From: Craterostigma plantagineum
Lineage: Eukaryota > Streptophyta > Magnoliopsida > Lamiales > Linderniaceae
Length of the DNA: 64,000 nt
Assembly (NCBI GenBank): GCA_027422505.1
Contig: JAPQWV010000028.1
Location: 6,972,001 to 7,036,000 of the forward strand
Direction of reading: 5' to 3'
How positions within the stretch are numbered: position 1 is the stretch's first letter; each line of letters begins with the position of its first letter. The notes below the pieces were generated by a model, which saw nothing but the letters and a program-made list of their open reading frames with translations, was not told the origin of the DNA and searched no databases. Below are positions 11,617 to 22,183 of the stretch, piece by piece. A program made the translations under genes and the position numbers.

Positions 11617-13081
11617 CGTTGTAATATGTGTGTATGTCGTATTCAGAGTGGCTTATGGGTGATTTCCATTTGTGTTATGTTATGTAAGGTTGCGTTACTT
11701 GCGTCTGCATGAATATGGAGGTAGAAAACCCTTATGCACAAATGCGCAGGGGACCACTGCGCATATTTGCGGTTCCCGCCGGGTCCCCTGCCCATAACGT
11801 AAGGTCCCATACCTTTAACGTTTGGGTCCCGTGCGAACTTCTAATCCACTGCCCATAACGTAAGGTCCCCTGCCTTTAACGTGAGGTCCCCTGCATTTAA
11901 CGCCGGGTCCCCTGCCTTTAACGTAAGGTCCCATGCCGACTAGCACATGGTACCCGCACATTCAAGTAAGGGTAGCTTACTAACTGGGCCCAATAATTGT
12001 TCAATTATTGATGAAAAGTGACATGTCAGAGCAGTGCTTCATTTATTGGTCAGAAGTGACATGTCAGAGCAGTGTCATTATACTGTATGTATAGGACAGA
12101 TGACTTGACATTTGAAACCCGATTTGGGGCTTTTGTCCCCTGCGAAAATGTAATTTTATTAAATTAATTAATAAGATAATAATTAATTAAAAATTAATTG
12201 CGCGATTAACAAAATTTGAAAAAATAACAACTAGATTAACAATATCTGACTCCAAGTTTCAAACCCAAAAAAAATATATTCCAACAAGTATTTGAAGTTG
12301 AACGATCTCTGACGTGAATATAGTAAGAGAGCACACCCAAAAAACATACTCGTGTTTGTTATTTCTGTAGGATGTAACAATCTTATAGACTTAACGTAAT
12401 TCTCGTGTTTTTTATCCAATTTTTTTGGGTTCTCTGCTATGTATGATGACTTTATATTGTATTCTACGATAAACAAAGTATAAATACGCACAATTAATCG
12501 CTTACTTCCATGAATTAACATTGCAAAAATCGCACATGAACACATCGGACCCACATGTTATGGCCAGGGGACCCAATCGTCAAAACAGGGTTCCCGCGCA
12601 TATTGCATAGGACCCATACTGAGATGCCCGAGTCGTCACTGGTCCCGTCAAAATTATGCGTATATTAAGGCCGGGTCCCGTCCGGTCCCGTCGAATTGTT
12701 GCGCAATATAATCAAGGGACCCGCGCGAAAAGAGCAGGGGACCTGCGCGTTATGAGCAGCGTCCCTGCACTTATATTCAGGGGACCCGCGCAGGGAACGT
12801 GCGTAGCAAACAGCCGAAAAGTGTAAAGAATAACAACCAAGTGAAATTATGTCAAATCACTTAAACATTCACTTCTTTTTATGTCAAATCACACATCAGT
12901 CTCACTGAAAAAAAGGTGAAAACGATAGAAAAACTCAATCTTTCAAAATTCTAAACCCTAAATAGCTATCCAACAAACGATAACTTAATATCACACAAGT
13001 AAAATTAAAATTCAACAGATAAATTCTACTACACATGAAATTTATACTCAACACAGGAAATTTTAAACAACAACAAAATTA
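11617..13081. other. MULE1 spacer between transposase and gene 2
   Basis: No gene is supported. About 11740-11960 and 12540-12790 carry GGGTCCC/GGGACCC arrays. About 12000-12085 holds a tandem duplication containing GTGACATGTCAGAGCAGTG. About 12140-12530 and 12830-13080 are AT-rich. The two convergent genes may share their terminators here. Confidence 0.65.
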
Positions 13082-16000
13082 CTAAAAACTGTCCCAATCA
13101 TTATTGAAAATAGAGGAAGCCAGGTATTTTCTAAACTCCTTCATATGAGTTTGATTGAGGCGGGAGACGTCGTCCTTCTTCATCATAAGCGACATTGCCT
13201 CCCGCAACATCGCCACGCCATCTTCTCCCCTGAAAATAATATCCAACACGATACTAATTTTTAAACACGACGACAAAGTAATAAAACGCAACATTCATCA
13301 AAACGTACTGATTTTGTTTTCGGAAGTCGCGACGCCAAGTAGCTTTCCAGCTCTTGCCCTTGTTAGGCATGCGTTTTATCATATCCAGTTCCTTGAAAAT
13401 CCCCGGGATTACGATCCGAAGTTTGTCGATGTCATCGGCGATATAGCGCAACTCGAAGCCAGGAGGCGCATCGGAGTCGTAAATCTCGTACGCCTTTTCC
13501 CGCACATCAACAACGAACAACACCCATCGGCCTGACGTACGCATGGGGATGGCAACTTTGGCCGCTAGATCCCACGACCTGCACTTCCACTCTTCCTCTT
13601 CCCCCCTTGCGAACGGGATCAATCTCTTGAAGCCTTTCCCAGACGGCTTCCCGATAAAATTTAGCACCCCTCTCTCGTCGACGAGCTTCTTAAACGTATG
13701 GGGCATGAACGCGACTTTGGTCGCAACCGATTTGCTAAATTTCTGCATGTAATCGATCCCAGCGAGGCATTCATCGACGTGCTGCAATACAATATAGACC
13801 GTTTTTCAACACATTCAAGTAAGGTGACGAGAGGTATTTGGTAAATTTATATACGTACCATCTCATCGAGTGGAATACCCTCAGTCGCCAGGTTCAGGAG
13901 CCATCCAGGGTCGTGTTCTTGTAGCCTCCCTTGGACTTTCATGCCGGTAATCCGCCTTCCCGTTAAAAGCTGACTTTCGACAGAAGGCCACAATTTATTG
14001 GCCTTGAACTGGATATGCCGCTCGAACCCCGAAAGCTTTGGAGCTTTGACTGCATTCGTCGAGGGTAAATCGGTGAACGGCGTCGTGGTGTACCGAGATG
14101 GCTTCCTCGTCCGCTCAGGGGTCTTCTCTCTGACGACGCCTTTTCCTTTGTCGGCCGCTTGGACAGAAACCGACGGCTCGGCGTGCGTCTCCAACTGAGG
14201 GACGTCCTGTAGCAGCTCGGCGTGCGTCTCGAACTGAGCATGGTCGTCTGGAGGCTCGTCCATGGTCTCGAACTGAGCGTGGTCCTCTGGAGCCTCTACG
14301 TCCGTCGCGACCTCGTGAACCCCGAGACCATAAGCGTCTTCGCCGGTCCATTTCGGTTGGACATAACTTTTCCAGCGGGAGTCCGCCCATTCCGACGGAC
14401 TGTGACCGTCCCATGCATCCAGACTCGGAATATAGCCATCCGGTCCCATGTACGATGTCTTCCTCCATCTCTCATCGTAATCTATACAAGAAAATTCGAA
14501 TATAACTATATATTATTTTTCACGTCCTTAAGTATAAAAACTTACCAATATCGGGCGGTGTAGCGACCGATCCACGCCCAATCTCGGGCGGTGTAGCGAC
14601 CGATGATCCACGCCCAATCTCGGGCGGTGTAGCAACCGATCCACGCCCAATCTCGGGCGGTGTAGCGACCGATGATCCACGCCCAAACTCGGGCGGTGTA
14701 GCGACCGATGATCCACGCCCAAACTCGGGCTGTGGATCGTGCGATCCACCACCAAACTCGCTTGGATCGACATCTACATCGTAAATAGAAAATGATAAGT
14801 AATCTACACAACTAATTAAAAAACTAAGTATAAATAAAAAGCTTACTATAACGAGCTTCGGTAGGCGGAGTGCGAGACCCGTGATAAAATCTGCTCGCCA
14901 AACCCTGAACCGAGTTCCCCAACTCCCTGAGGCTGTCGCCCCACGATCGCATTTGCGTCCAATGGTCCTCGTACGCATCCCACCTCCTCTCGTTCGTCGA
15001 CCACCGTCGACCCTCTTCTTCTTGAAACTGATGCAATTGCGTGCCAAGCTGGTCGAATCGCCCGAACAACGTGGTGAAGTTATCGTCCATACGACTTTGC
15101 CATTCATCGAAGCGTGGACCCGAGGATGAACCATGACCAGTTGATGGACCCGTTTCCGGAGCTGCATGAAAGCCGTGCTCGTGCGGATGTTCGGGGATAC
15201 GTCCGTGATGCAGCATCATATCGCGGTCGCGACGGCCACTGCCCTCGATCTGGGCTATGGTCTCAGGCACGAAATTCTGCCGGCTAGAACCCTCACCGCG
15301 ATGGCGGTGGCCGCGGGAACACCTAACTTCCGCTCCCTGCAGGAGTAGGTCCGTGACACGATCGAATACTTCGTGTGGGGCCCCAACATCGAAAACGCTG
15401 TCCCTAAAGTACGGTGCCTCCAGCTCGTACGCTTCCGGCACAATCAATCCGAGTACCTGGGACCCATCAGCGTGTGATGCGACGGACTTAAGAGTCGGGC
15501 ATCCCTTGCGACTCCAATTTCTCGTCACCCACCTGAGCATGCGTGGCGTGTAATCTTCTTGTGTGCGATCCGCATACTCGTTTGCAACGCCCGGTATGCA
15601 CTCGTATGCCATTATCTGAATTCATAACGCAAATAATATTAGCAATCATGTCAAAACAAGGTATGGCAAAACTTAATTAAAAATCACCTGAAGTGGCTGC
15701 ACGAACCCATATATCAGCCAATCCCGTTTGATCTCAACTAGATTTTTCTTAACGGAGCGTATAAGGTCCCTGAAAGCCACGCTGCCCCAAGGATACTGTG
15801 AGAACGCAAACAGGTCTTCAGCGAGATGGAGGACCCAAGGAGGGACGACGGTGTCCTTCTTCGACTTTCGGGCCAACAACACCGCGGTGGCGAAGTAGAC
15901 GTTCGCCAACTTCAGCTTCTCGTCGTCCCTACGTTCTTCGTCGCCAGACAAACCCTCCAACGCAATCTTGACGTGAGACAAGCGAATTTGGGCTCTACCG

Positions 16001-16819
16001 CCAAAATGTCTCATCGCCAATGATTCGTCTTCGTTCACCGCCGGTATCGCGGCTTCGAACTTCAGCCCCGTAATTAGGCAGTAATCCGATTTTGAAAATC
16101 GGAGTGGCCTATTGCCAACAACCATCCAGAGCTCTTCGCGGTTGTGCAGAGTGGTCTGCCTCTGGATGAGGAACCACAACAACTGGAGCGAGAGCGAAAA
16201 TTCCGGCTCGGCCATCACAAGGCGGCCGAACGGACTCGAGGCACAAAAAAACTGATACTCATCCTGGTTAAGACAGTTTCTTATCAACTCGCTGGCGTCG
16301 CTGTATAACGAGCTCACCGCAGGTCGGCAATCAGGAACTGCGTCCACTGTTTCGAACTGCTTCTTCATCACAACCTAATTTATACGTAAAACACATTGTA
16401 GCCAATTACTTGGTATGAATATTGACAGGGGACCTGTGCGAATTTACACGGGCCCTGTGCGAATTTTAACGGGACCTGTGCGAATTTACACGGGACCTGT
16501 GCGTATAAGCGTAGGTCCCCTGCTTATAACGCAGGGGTCCCCTGCTCGTAGCGCGAAGGTCCCGTGTTGTTCTTCGCAGGCGCAAGGTCCCGTTAAAATT
16601 CGCACGGTCCCGTGCTTGCAATACTTCTATGCACGGTCCCGTGCTTGCAATACTTCTATGCACGGTCCCGTGCTTGCAATCACGGTCCCGTGCTTCCAAT
16701 CATGGTCCTATGCTTGCAAGCACGGGTCCGATTTTGAAAATTAGGGTTTGATCCGTTAAATTGAAGACGAAGAGTAGAACAAATACCTTCACTCTCTGGG
16801 TGTTCCCGCTGATTGCCAT
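13082..16819 (-). CDS. MULE1 accessory gene 2: DUF1985 protein with a catalytically dead Ulp1-like domain, 7 exons
   Basis: Proposed exons, in order: 16819-16787, 16374-15688, 15615-14847, 14773-14546, 14481-13859, 13781-13309 and 13229-13082. All introns are GT-AG and phases agree, giving 986 residues without a stop. Exon 2 is a DUF1985 domain of the same length (687 nt) as in gene 1 (SDYCLITGLKF shared). Exon 4 encodes six copies of an 11-12-residue GRGSSVATPPE repeat; exon 5 has acidic DHAQFET-type repeats. Exons 6-7 are Ulp1-like, but the catalytic His is Arg865 (GRWVLFVVD, codon 13529-13527), Asp882 is kept at +17, and the Cys between Asp and Gly is absent (GEDGVAM at 13222-13217). It is probably a binding or scaffold paralogue rather than a peptidase. 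Confidence 0.8.
14546..14773 (-). repeat. Coding minisatellite (exon 4 of gene 2)
   Basis: Alternating 33- and 36-bp units encode Gly-Arg-Gly-Ser(-Ser)-Val-Ala-Thr-Pro-Pro-Glu/Asp-Ile/Phe-Gly. Unit length is always a multiple of three, so copy-number change would not shift the frame. Gene 1 lacks this exon. Confidence 0.85.
16375..16786. repeat. Intron 1 of gene 2: GGGACCC/GGTCCCGTGC minisatellite
   Basis: Units such as GGGACCTGTGCGAATTTACAC and CACGGTCCCGTGCTTGCAAT repeat across about 16430-16735. Position and word content mirror intron 1 of gene 1 (CGTGCTTGCAAGCA shared). Confidence 0.8.
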
Positions 16820-16994
16820 TGTAGATTTCGGTTCGGATTTGGGTTTTACTTGCAGAGAAACGATTTGCAAAACGTTTGGTGTGCAGGAGAAACGACAATT
16901 GAATTGAATATTGAAAGTTAAAGTGGTGGTTGCTTTTTTACTTTTACTGTTATATCACGGGTCTATTATTGTTTGCCAATCACTACAGTAAAAC

Positions 16995-17227
16995 CTGTAA
17001 ATTCTTTTATATTATACCTCTTTATGTTTATTACATAACTAACCGAATTAAATACAACTATCTATATATTTTTAAACCTAATTAAATATTATAAAATATA
17101 GTTCATTCAATTTAAAATACAATTAAAATATAGATCAGGTTCATAATATATAATGCTTCAAATTAAATAAAAATACTTAGATTCACGTACAATACAATAG
17201 CATAAAATTATTACATAATTTACTATT
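16995..17227. other. AT-rich spacer in the MULE1 right arm
   Basis: No gene seen. This stretch has no counterpart in the left arm, so it belongs to the extra ~1.5 kb that makes the right arm longer. Confidence 0.5.
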
Positions 17228-17584
17228 CTACCCTTCTCGCCCTTCTCCAATCGGAGCTTGGTCGACATCCTCCTGCACGGCGTCGTTTCGGACAACCTCG
17301 ATCCAACCTGGGCCTATCATCACTTCGCTCTCAGCCTCGTCGTCGTCTTTTCGGACAGCCTCGGGTGCTTGTCCTTCGATCACTTCGCCGTCGTGTTAGA
17401 TAGGATGGTCGACGCCGTTTAAGAATCTGTCGATCTCAAACACGATGAACAGCCTCCTTTGGGAGAGGTCGACGCCGAGGTCGGCCTCTAGACGGCGGCG
17501 GACGTCGTCGGCCGTGGTAGTCCGGGGGTCCGAGTTACGGACGATTTCCTGGAGGCGGGCGACGATTTGGGCGTCCGTCAGCAT
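17228..17584 (-). pseudogene. DEK_C-domain ORF captured in MULE1, in-frame stop
   Basis: From ATG 17584 the frame encodes 62 residues that match the DEK C-terminal domain pattern: LTDAQIVARLQEIVRNSD, then TTTADDVRRRLEADLGVDLS, then a final helix ending DRFL. In plants this domain begins the SPP27/UAF30-like SWIB chromatin proteins, and the TTT-VRR-LEADLGVDLS core resembles those most. A TAA at 17398-17396 ends it, yet the same frame continues for 55 acidic codons to a TAG at 17230-17228. This suggests an N-terminal fragment plus linker of a host gene that acquired a stop. It has no counterpart in the left arm. Its role, if any, may be chromatin or DNA binding; capture is my inference. Confidence 0.6.
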
Positions 17585-17699
17585 TCTTGGTCGATTTGTT
17601 TCTGGGATTATTAAAAATGTTAAGTTCGGATGATGTGTGTTTTTATAATGCAGACATAATTAATTGAAGCCCTACAGCTTGCAAAACCGTAAGACCTTT

Positions 17700-18130
17700 C
17701 GAAAACCCTAACATATATCGCGGGACCCAGGCTCTAGTGCACGGGACCCAAGCTCTAATTCACGGGACCCAAGCTCTTGTGCACGGGACCCAATCTCTAG
17801 TGTATGGGGGCATGGGACCTATCAATAAGAAGCGATTATGCGCGGGTTCCCTGTTTTTGCGCGCAGGTCCCCTGTTTTTGCGCGCAGGTCCCCTGAATTT
17901 ATGTGCAGGTCCCAAGATCTAATGCACCGGCACTAATGTGCGGGAACCATGCACTGATGGTATAGAGGTCCCATGAATTTATCCGCGGGTCCAATGAATT
18001 TATGTGCGGGTCCCATGAATTTATGTGCGGGTCCCGTATATTTATGTGCGGGACTCATGCTTCTATCTATGGTCCCATGATCTAACGCGCGGGTTGCCTG
18101 CTTTCAAGCAGGGTCCCCTGACCAACTTGA
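17700..18130. repeat. GGGACCC/GGGTCCC array near the MULE1 right end
   Basis: Units such as CACGGGACCCAAGCTCTA and ATTTATGTGCGGGTCCCATG are repeated. The sequence between this array and the right terminal repeat (18131-18615) shows no supported gene. Confidence 0.8.
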
Positions 18131-18615
18131 CGTTTTAAAAAGCGAGCGAAAATTGAACATGTTCGGCAGTCCAAACCGGAATTTCGAAGCTTGGAGAACC
18201 CATTTACTTCGAAACAGGGTTTAGGACTGAGAGTTACAAAGATTTAGATGGTTATATTCAAAATACGACCAGGAAAAATACTTACAGTGAAGCGTCAGGT
18301 TCGAATTCTTTCACTGAGGACTTTCTGAATGTTCCTTCGCCTGTGAAGAAGCTGATATGAGGTCAAGTTATTCGACTGCCTTGCAGAAGCAGAAGAAATT
18401 GTAGGTGATTTCTCTTAAGGACGAGGACGAAGAAGAAGGAGAATAATTGGGTGAGTGGAATGAAAGCTTTCTGCTAATGGAGGTGCAGCTTTTAATTCAT
18501 TTCAGGCGTTGTATTTTATTTTTGTTTTTCTTTTTTTATTAATAATAAGGGATTACGAGAAGATGATTAAGTGTTAATTAAAAAGAGTGCTATTGACCAA
18601 AAAAAAAAGTCAAGA

Positions 18616-18667
18616 GTGCTATTTTTTTAAACTTGACCGCGTCAAAGGCTATTTTTTAAAAAGACCC
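18616..18667 (-). repeat. MULE1 right terminal inverted repeat
   Basis: Reverse complement of the left end with nine mismatches in 52 bp. It ends CTTTTTAAAAAGACCC-like on the plus strand, immediately before the target duplicate. Confidence 0.9.
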
Positions 18668-18676
18668 ACTAGAAAG
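18668..18676. repeat. MULE1 target site duplication, right copy
   Basis: ACTAGAAAG, identical to 4124-4132. Confidence 0.93.
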
Positions 18677-19232
18677 CAGTCGCAGACGAACAACCAAAGA
18701 AATCTCGATCCAATCTCAAAATCGTTCGAACTCAGCTTGGGTTATTGATTGAAATCAAGCAGATGACACGAACAAACAATCGATTTAGCAAAATCAAAGC
18801 AAAATCATTCTGATTTTAGAAAAATAGCGAAGAACAGTGCAAAGAGGACTTTTACTCAATCTTCAAAAATTCGCACAGAAGTTAGTTCAATCGATCAGAA
18901 ATACGCTCAGAGGTGTTAGAAGCACTCGATAGAACAACAAAATCAGCAAAACGAATCGAATTTTTGAGAAATTAGGTCGAAGTTCTTAAGAGCAGTTCAA
19001 AGAACGCAATGGCTCTCATCTTCAAAATTCGCAGAAATTATTAGTTCGATTGGATAAAAACAAGCTCAGATCAAATAGAAACACATAATCGAACATCAAT
19101 AACAGCAAATCAAGTTGAATTGTGATGAATTAAATCCAATTTTGACGAAGAACAGTGCGCGATATTGAAAAAAAAAAACAGTTTCGAAAAATCAAAACCA
19201 GTCCAAATTTAATCCAAATCCTAACACGTTTG
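18677..19232 (-). other. Proximal leader of element E
   Basis: Non-coding leader between the primer site and the MULE1 insertion. It contains a loose duplication in which GAAGAACAGTGC, CTTCAAAATTCGCAGAA and TTAGTTCGATTGGAT-like words recur. No ORF is supported. Confidence 0.55.
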
Positions 19233-19244
19233 GCTCTGATACCA
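19233..19244 (-). other. Primer binding site of element E
   Basis: TGGTATCAGAGC on the minus strand, two bases from the LTR. It is complementary to the 3' end of initiator tRNA-Met, the standard plant copia primer. Confidence 0.9.
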
Positions 19245-19246
19245 AT

Positions 19247-19592
19247 TGTTAGGTCCTTTTTTATCCAACACAGATCGAATCGATTGATAATAGAAATTCA
19301 GATTTAAGATCGAAGATTGCCTAGTTGAAAGCTTACGAGAGAAGAAACGTTTAAAGCAAGGGTTTGGCGCTAATTCTTCTCTCCAAAATTCTCGATTCTA
19401 ATTTTTCTGATCTGAAAACTATAAAAAGCGCACTCCTTATTTCCTAAGGAGTTCACTTATATATACCATCTCGTGGTATATTTACACCAGTAGTCCTATA
19501 ATATGACTAATTACAATTCGGCCCAAGACTACTACTATGCATAGCAAGACACAATAACTATATTAATTGAATACAATAAAATAGTTCCAACA
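19247..19592 (-). repeat. 5' LTR of element E (346 bp)
   Basis: Read on the minus strand it begins TGTTGGAACTATTTTATTG and ends CCTAACA. A hairpin TATACCA-N5-TGGTATA (19462-19480) covers the TATA region. The start resembles the LTRs of A, B and D. The partner LTR is outside the window. Confidence 0.85.
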
Positions 19593-19603
19593 AGGGTGCA
19601 GAA

Positions 19604-21021
19604 AACTTGGCGGCGGATCACCTCTCTCGACTAGAGGAGTCCGAGATATACCACAAGGACGGAAGGGCTATACAAGACAGATTCCCAGACGAGCACCTGT
19701 AATCGATACAAGTGGTAAGTGACGATACCCCATGGTTTGCAGATTTTGCTAACTATCTTATTGCGAGGGTCCTACCAAAAGAGTACACTAGTCAGCAAAA
19801 GAAGAAATTCTTTTCTGATCTGAGGTACTTTTTTTGGGAAGATCTGTATCTTTTCAGGCGATGTGCGGACCAAGTGATACGTCGATGCGTCTCTTTCCCA
19901 GAGACGACACAGATTCTGAGTCACTGCCACAGCGGACCGACCGGAGGGCACTACGCAGCCAACAGAACCGCCCAGAAGGTGCTAGAAAGCTGGTTCTACT
20001 GGCCAACGATTCTCAAGGACGCTCAAAGGTACTTTGACACTTGTGATCAGTGTCAGCGCGTAGGTAATATCTCGAAACGCGACGAAATGCCTCAGAACTT
20101 CATTTTGGTATGCGAAATTTTCGACGTATGGGGTATAGATTTTATGGGTCCATTTCCTAGCTCATATAACAATAAGTACATTCTACTCGCTGTTGATTAC
20201 GTATCTAAGTGGGCCGAGGCGCAAGCTTTGCCCACGAACGATGCTAGAGTCGTCGTTAGATTTTTACGAGCCTTATTTTCACGTTTTGGAGCACCCAGAT
20301 GCATCATTAGCGATAGAGGCACTCATTTCTGTAACACTCAGTTTGCACGCATGTTAGAACGTTACGGTGTTAGACACAGGCTATCCACCCCTTACCACCC
20401 CCAAGCTAACGGTCAGGTCGAAGTAGTGAACCGTGAGTTGAAATGCATTTTAGAAAAGACCATAGAAGGGAACCGTAGGGAGTGGGCAAATAAGTTGAAT
20501 GATGCACTTTGGGCATATAGGACCACATATAAGATACCCATAGGCACTACACCGTATAGATTAGTCTATGGGAAGGCGTGCCACCTCCCGTAGAAATCGA
20601 GCACAAAGCTTATTGGGCGATCAAGTCCTTAAATCTTGATTTAGGAAACGTCAGCGGAAAGCGGCAACTCCAAATCAACGAGTTAGATGAGTGGCGTTTA
20701 TCGGCCTATGATAACGCTCGAATGTATAAGGAACGCTCGAAAGCTTATCATGACAAGAAAATTAGGCAAAGGCGAGAGTTTCAGGAAGGGGACCAAGTCC
20801 TCTTATTTAACTCTCGACTTAGGCTTTTCCCCAACAAACTTAGATCACGTTGGTTGGGACCGTTCACTGATACCCGTGCTTTCCCTTACGGTACTGTCGA
20901 GATTTCAGGTATGGAGCAGGGTACTTTCAAGGTGAACGGCCACAGGTTAATGCACTATCATGGAGGCAAGGGAGACGTGAGCGAAAAAGAGGTGCTATAC
21001 CTAGACTTCCAGCCATCTTGA
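19604..21021 (+). pseudogene. Athila RNase H tail and integrase, broken
   Basis: It begins in the RNase H tail (NLAADHLSRLEESE), then integrase. A zinc-binding HHCC region occurs in the segment from [12 protein letters not shown] to CDQCQ. The catalytic core has Asp in GIDFMGPFP, Asp in IISDRGTHF and Glu in GQVEVVNRE. The C-terminal part (LGPFTDTRAFPYGTVEI, FKVNGHRLMHY) is Athila-like and has no chromodomain. Breaks are a TAA at 19700-19702 and a one-base loss near 20590 that ends the first frame; the second frame continues to 21021. Integrase would insert the cDNA; this copy is inactive. Confidence 0.88.
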
Positions 21022-21135
21022 GCAAACAAAGGTACGTCCAGCTACAGACGGTAAAGAAAGCGCTTCTTGAGATGCAACCCAGGTATTTTTGTTTATGTTT
21101 TAGACCATAGAGTAAATAAAAAAAATCTAGGCAGC

Positions 21136-21374
21136 TCACGGCCAGAAGCTTAAGCTTCACGGCCGTGAATGTGCCCAGAGGCACTTGCTGCTGCGTGTCA
21201 CGGCCAGAGACTTAAGTGTCATGGCCGTGACTATTACGTCTTTTATATTTAAAAAAAATATCGTTGTGCTTTGTCACGGCAAGAAGCTTAAGCTTCACGG
21301 CCTTGACTTGGTCCAGTGGCCCTTTCTGTCTCTAGTCACGGCCAGAAGCGTATGCTTCACGCCGTGACATGTGC
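21136..21374. repeat. CACGGCC palindromic units between Athila pol and ORF-1
   Basis: Four units of the form TCACGGCCAGAAGCTTAAGC plus TTCACGGCCGTGA, each a potential hairpin, are spaced by about 50 bp. The same TCACGGCCGTGA word is repeated in the nested LTR and in the 3' LTR. Confidence 0.8.
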
Positions 21375-22183
21375 GGGCTAAAAAAAAAATCACTCCATCT
21401 TCCCCTTTTCCCTCTCTCTCTTTCGTTCTTCTTCTCCTCACGCCATCACCTACCACCCAAAACCAAAAAATCACCATCAACCACCACCCGACAACTGCCG
21501 CACCGCACCACCACCGTCGTACCTCCGGCGAAACCTCACCAAACCCCGATTGTTAGATTTAACCTCGATTAAGCTCACAAGGTATGACTCTTCTCTACCT
21601 CACTTCATTTGAAAATTGGGAATTTTGTCAATTGTTGCTAAATTGGGGTATGATTATGTTTTTATGTGTCTAAAACTCGTTAGGATTGTTATGGGTATGC
21701 ATAATTCATTGAGTTTGGCCATGAAATTCGATTTTTATGATGAACCCTAATTTTCCAATTTGGGGATTTTCGAAAATTGGTCTAATTTGGTGATTTTCTT
21801 GCTCTTTCATGATCAGATACATGCTATAAACACATTGGGTTTGCCTAATTTCTTGATTTCCACCATGAAATTGATGATTGTGTGAGAAACCTAATTTAGA
21901 ATTTTAGGGATTTTTGGAACTTGCTGGCGAAATTCGTGACTTTCTGTGGTTTATTCAGTTTTAGTTCATCGTGTGAAGCCCAAAAATGAGCGTAGATGGT
22001 TAATTTTCGACCTTCAAATGCATAGTTCAACTCACCCATAACATGTTCGACAAAATGCCGCATTGAAGTGTTCTTATGTGCCTGTTAAAGAATCGTCAGT
22101 CTCGTAGCTATTTTGGTCGAGTCGAGCTGCTTTGAATTTAATTGTTATATTTCCTTTGAGCTCACATCCATCTTCTAGGTACT
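21375..22183 (+). promoter_or_regulatory. Leader of Athila ORF-1 with a likely intron
   Basis: A CT-rich stretch (about 21395-21450) resembles a plant 5' untranslated exon. A donor AAG|GTATGA at 21582 and an acceptor CTTCTAG at 22178 would remove 597 bp of T-rich sequence and place the ORF-1 ATG five bases into the next exon. This is predicted from sequence only. Confidence 0.45.

Larger units (their letters stand above)
4133..18667. mobile_element. MULE1: 14.5-kb Mutator-like transposon with three spliced or long genes
   Basis: The element is bounded by 52-bp terminal inverted repeats, 43 of 52 positions matching by eye, and by a perfect 9-bp duplication. Inside are a MULE transposase (9307-11616, plus) and two convergent DUF1985-Ulp1 genes (4504-7413 plus; 16819-13082 minus). 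A DEK_C fragment (17584-17228 minus) lies towards the right end. Dense GGGACCC/GGGTCCC arrays fill introns and spacers. The layout recalls the Ulp1-carrying MULEs (KAONASHI-type) known in plants, but with two Ulp1 genes. It inserted in the leader of copia element E. The intact target duplication and full-length exons suggest a fairly recent or still functional copy. Confidence 0.93.
1..19592 (-). mobile_element. Copia element E (SIRE-like), partial, hosts MULE1
   Basis: This minus-strand Ty1/copia element reads from its 5' LTR (19247-19592) leftward and leaves the window before its 3' LTR. In transcription order it shows a primer site, a long leader, a gag-type coiled-coil ORF (2993 to 1329), a protease scrap (1312-1258) and about 1.25 kb with no recognisable pol. 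Its leader is split by MULE1 at 4133-18667; removing MULE1 and one 9-bp duplicate rejoins 4132 to 18677. The element itself lies in the Athila element that resumes at 19593, where agggt would be its right target-site copy. Integrase, reverse transcriptase and RNase H are not seen, so it looks non-autonomous, but part of it is off-window. Confidence 0.85.

Noticed and set aside
13155..13535. Plus-strand ORF across gene 2
   Set aside because: It overlaps the better supported minus-strand exons with conserved splice phases and Ulp1 spacing.
4310..17000. Inverted match containing ACTGTAG and ACCCGTGATA, first taken as the MULE1 termini
   Set aside because: The flanks show no target duplication there, while the outer 52-bp repeats at 4133 and 18667 are bordered by a perfect 9-bp duplicate. 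The inner match is subterminal.
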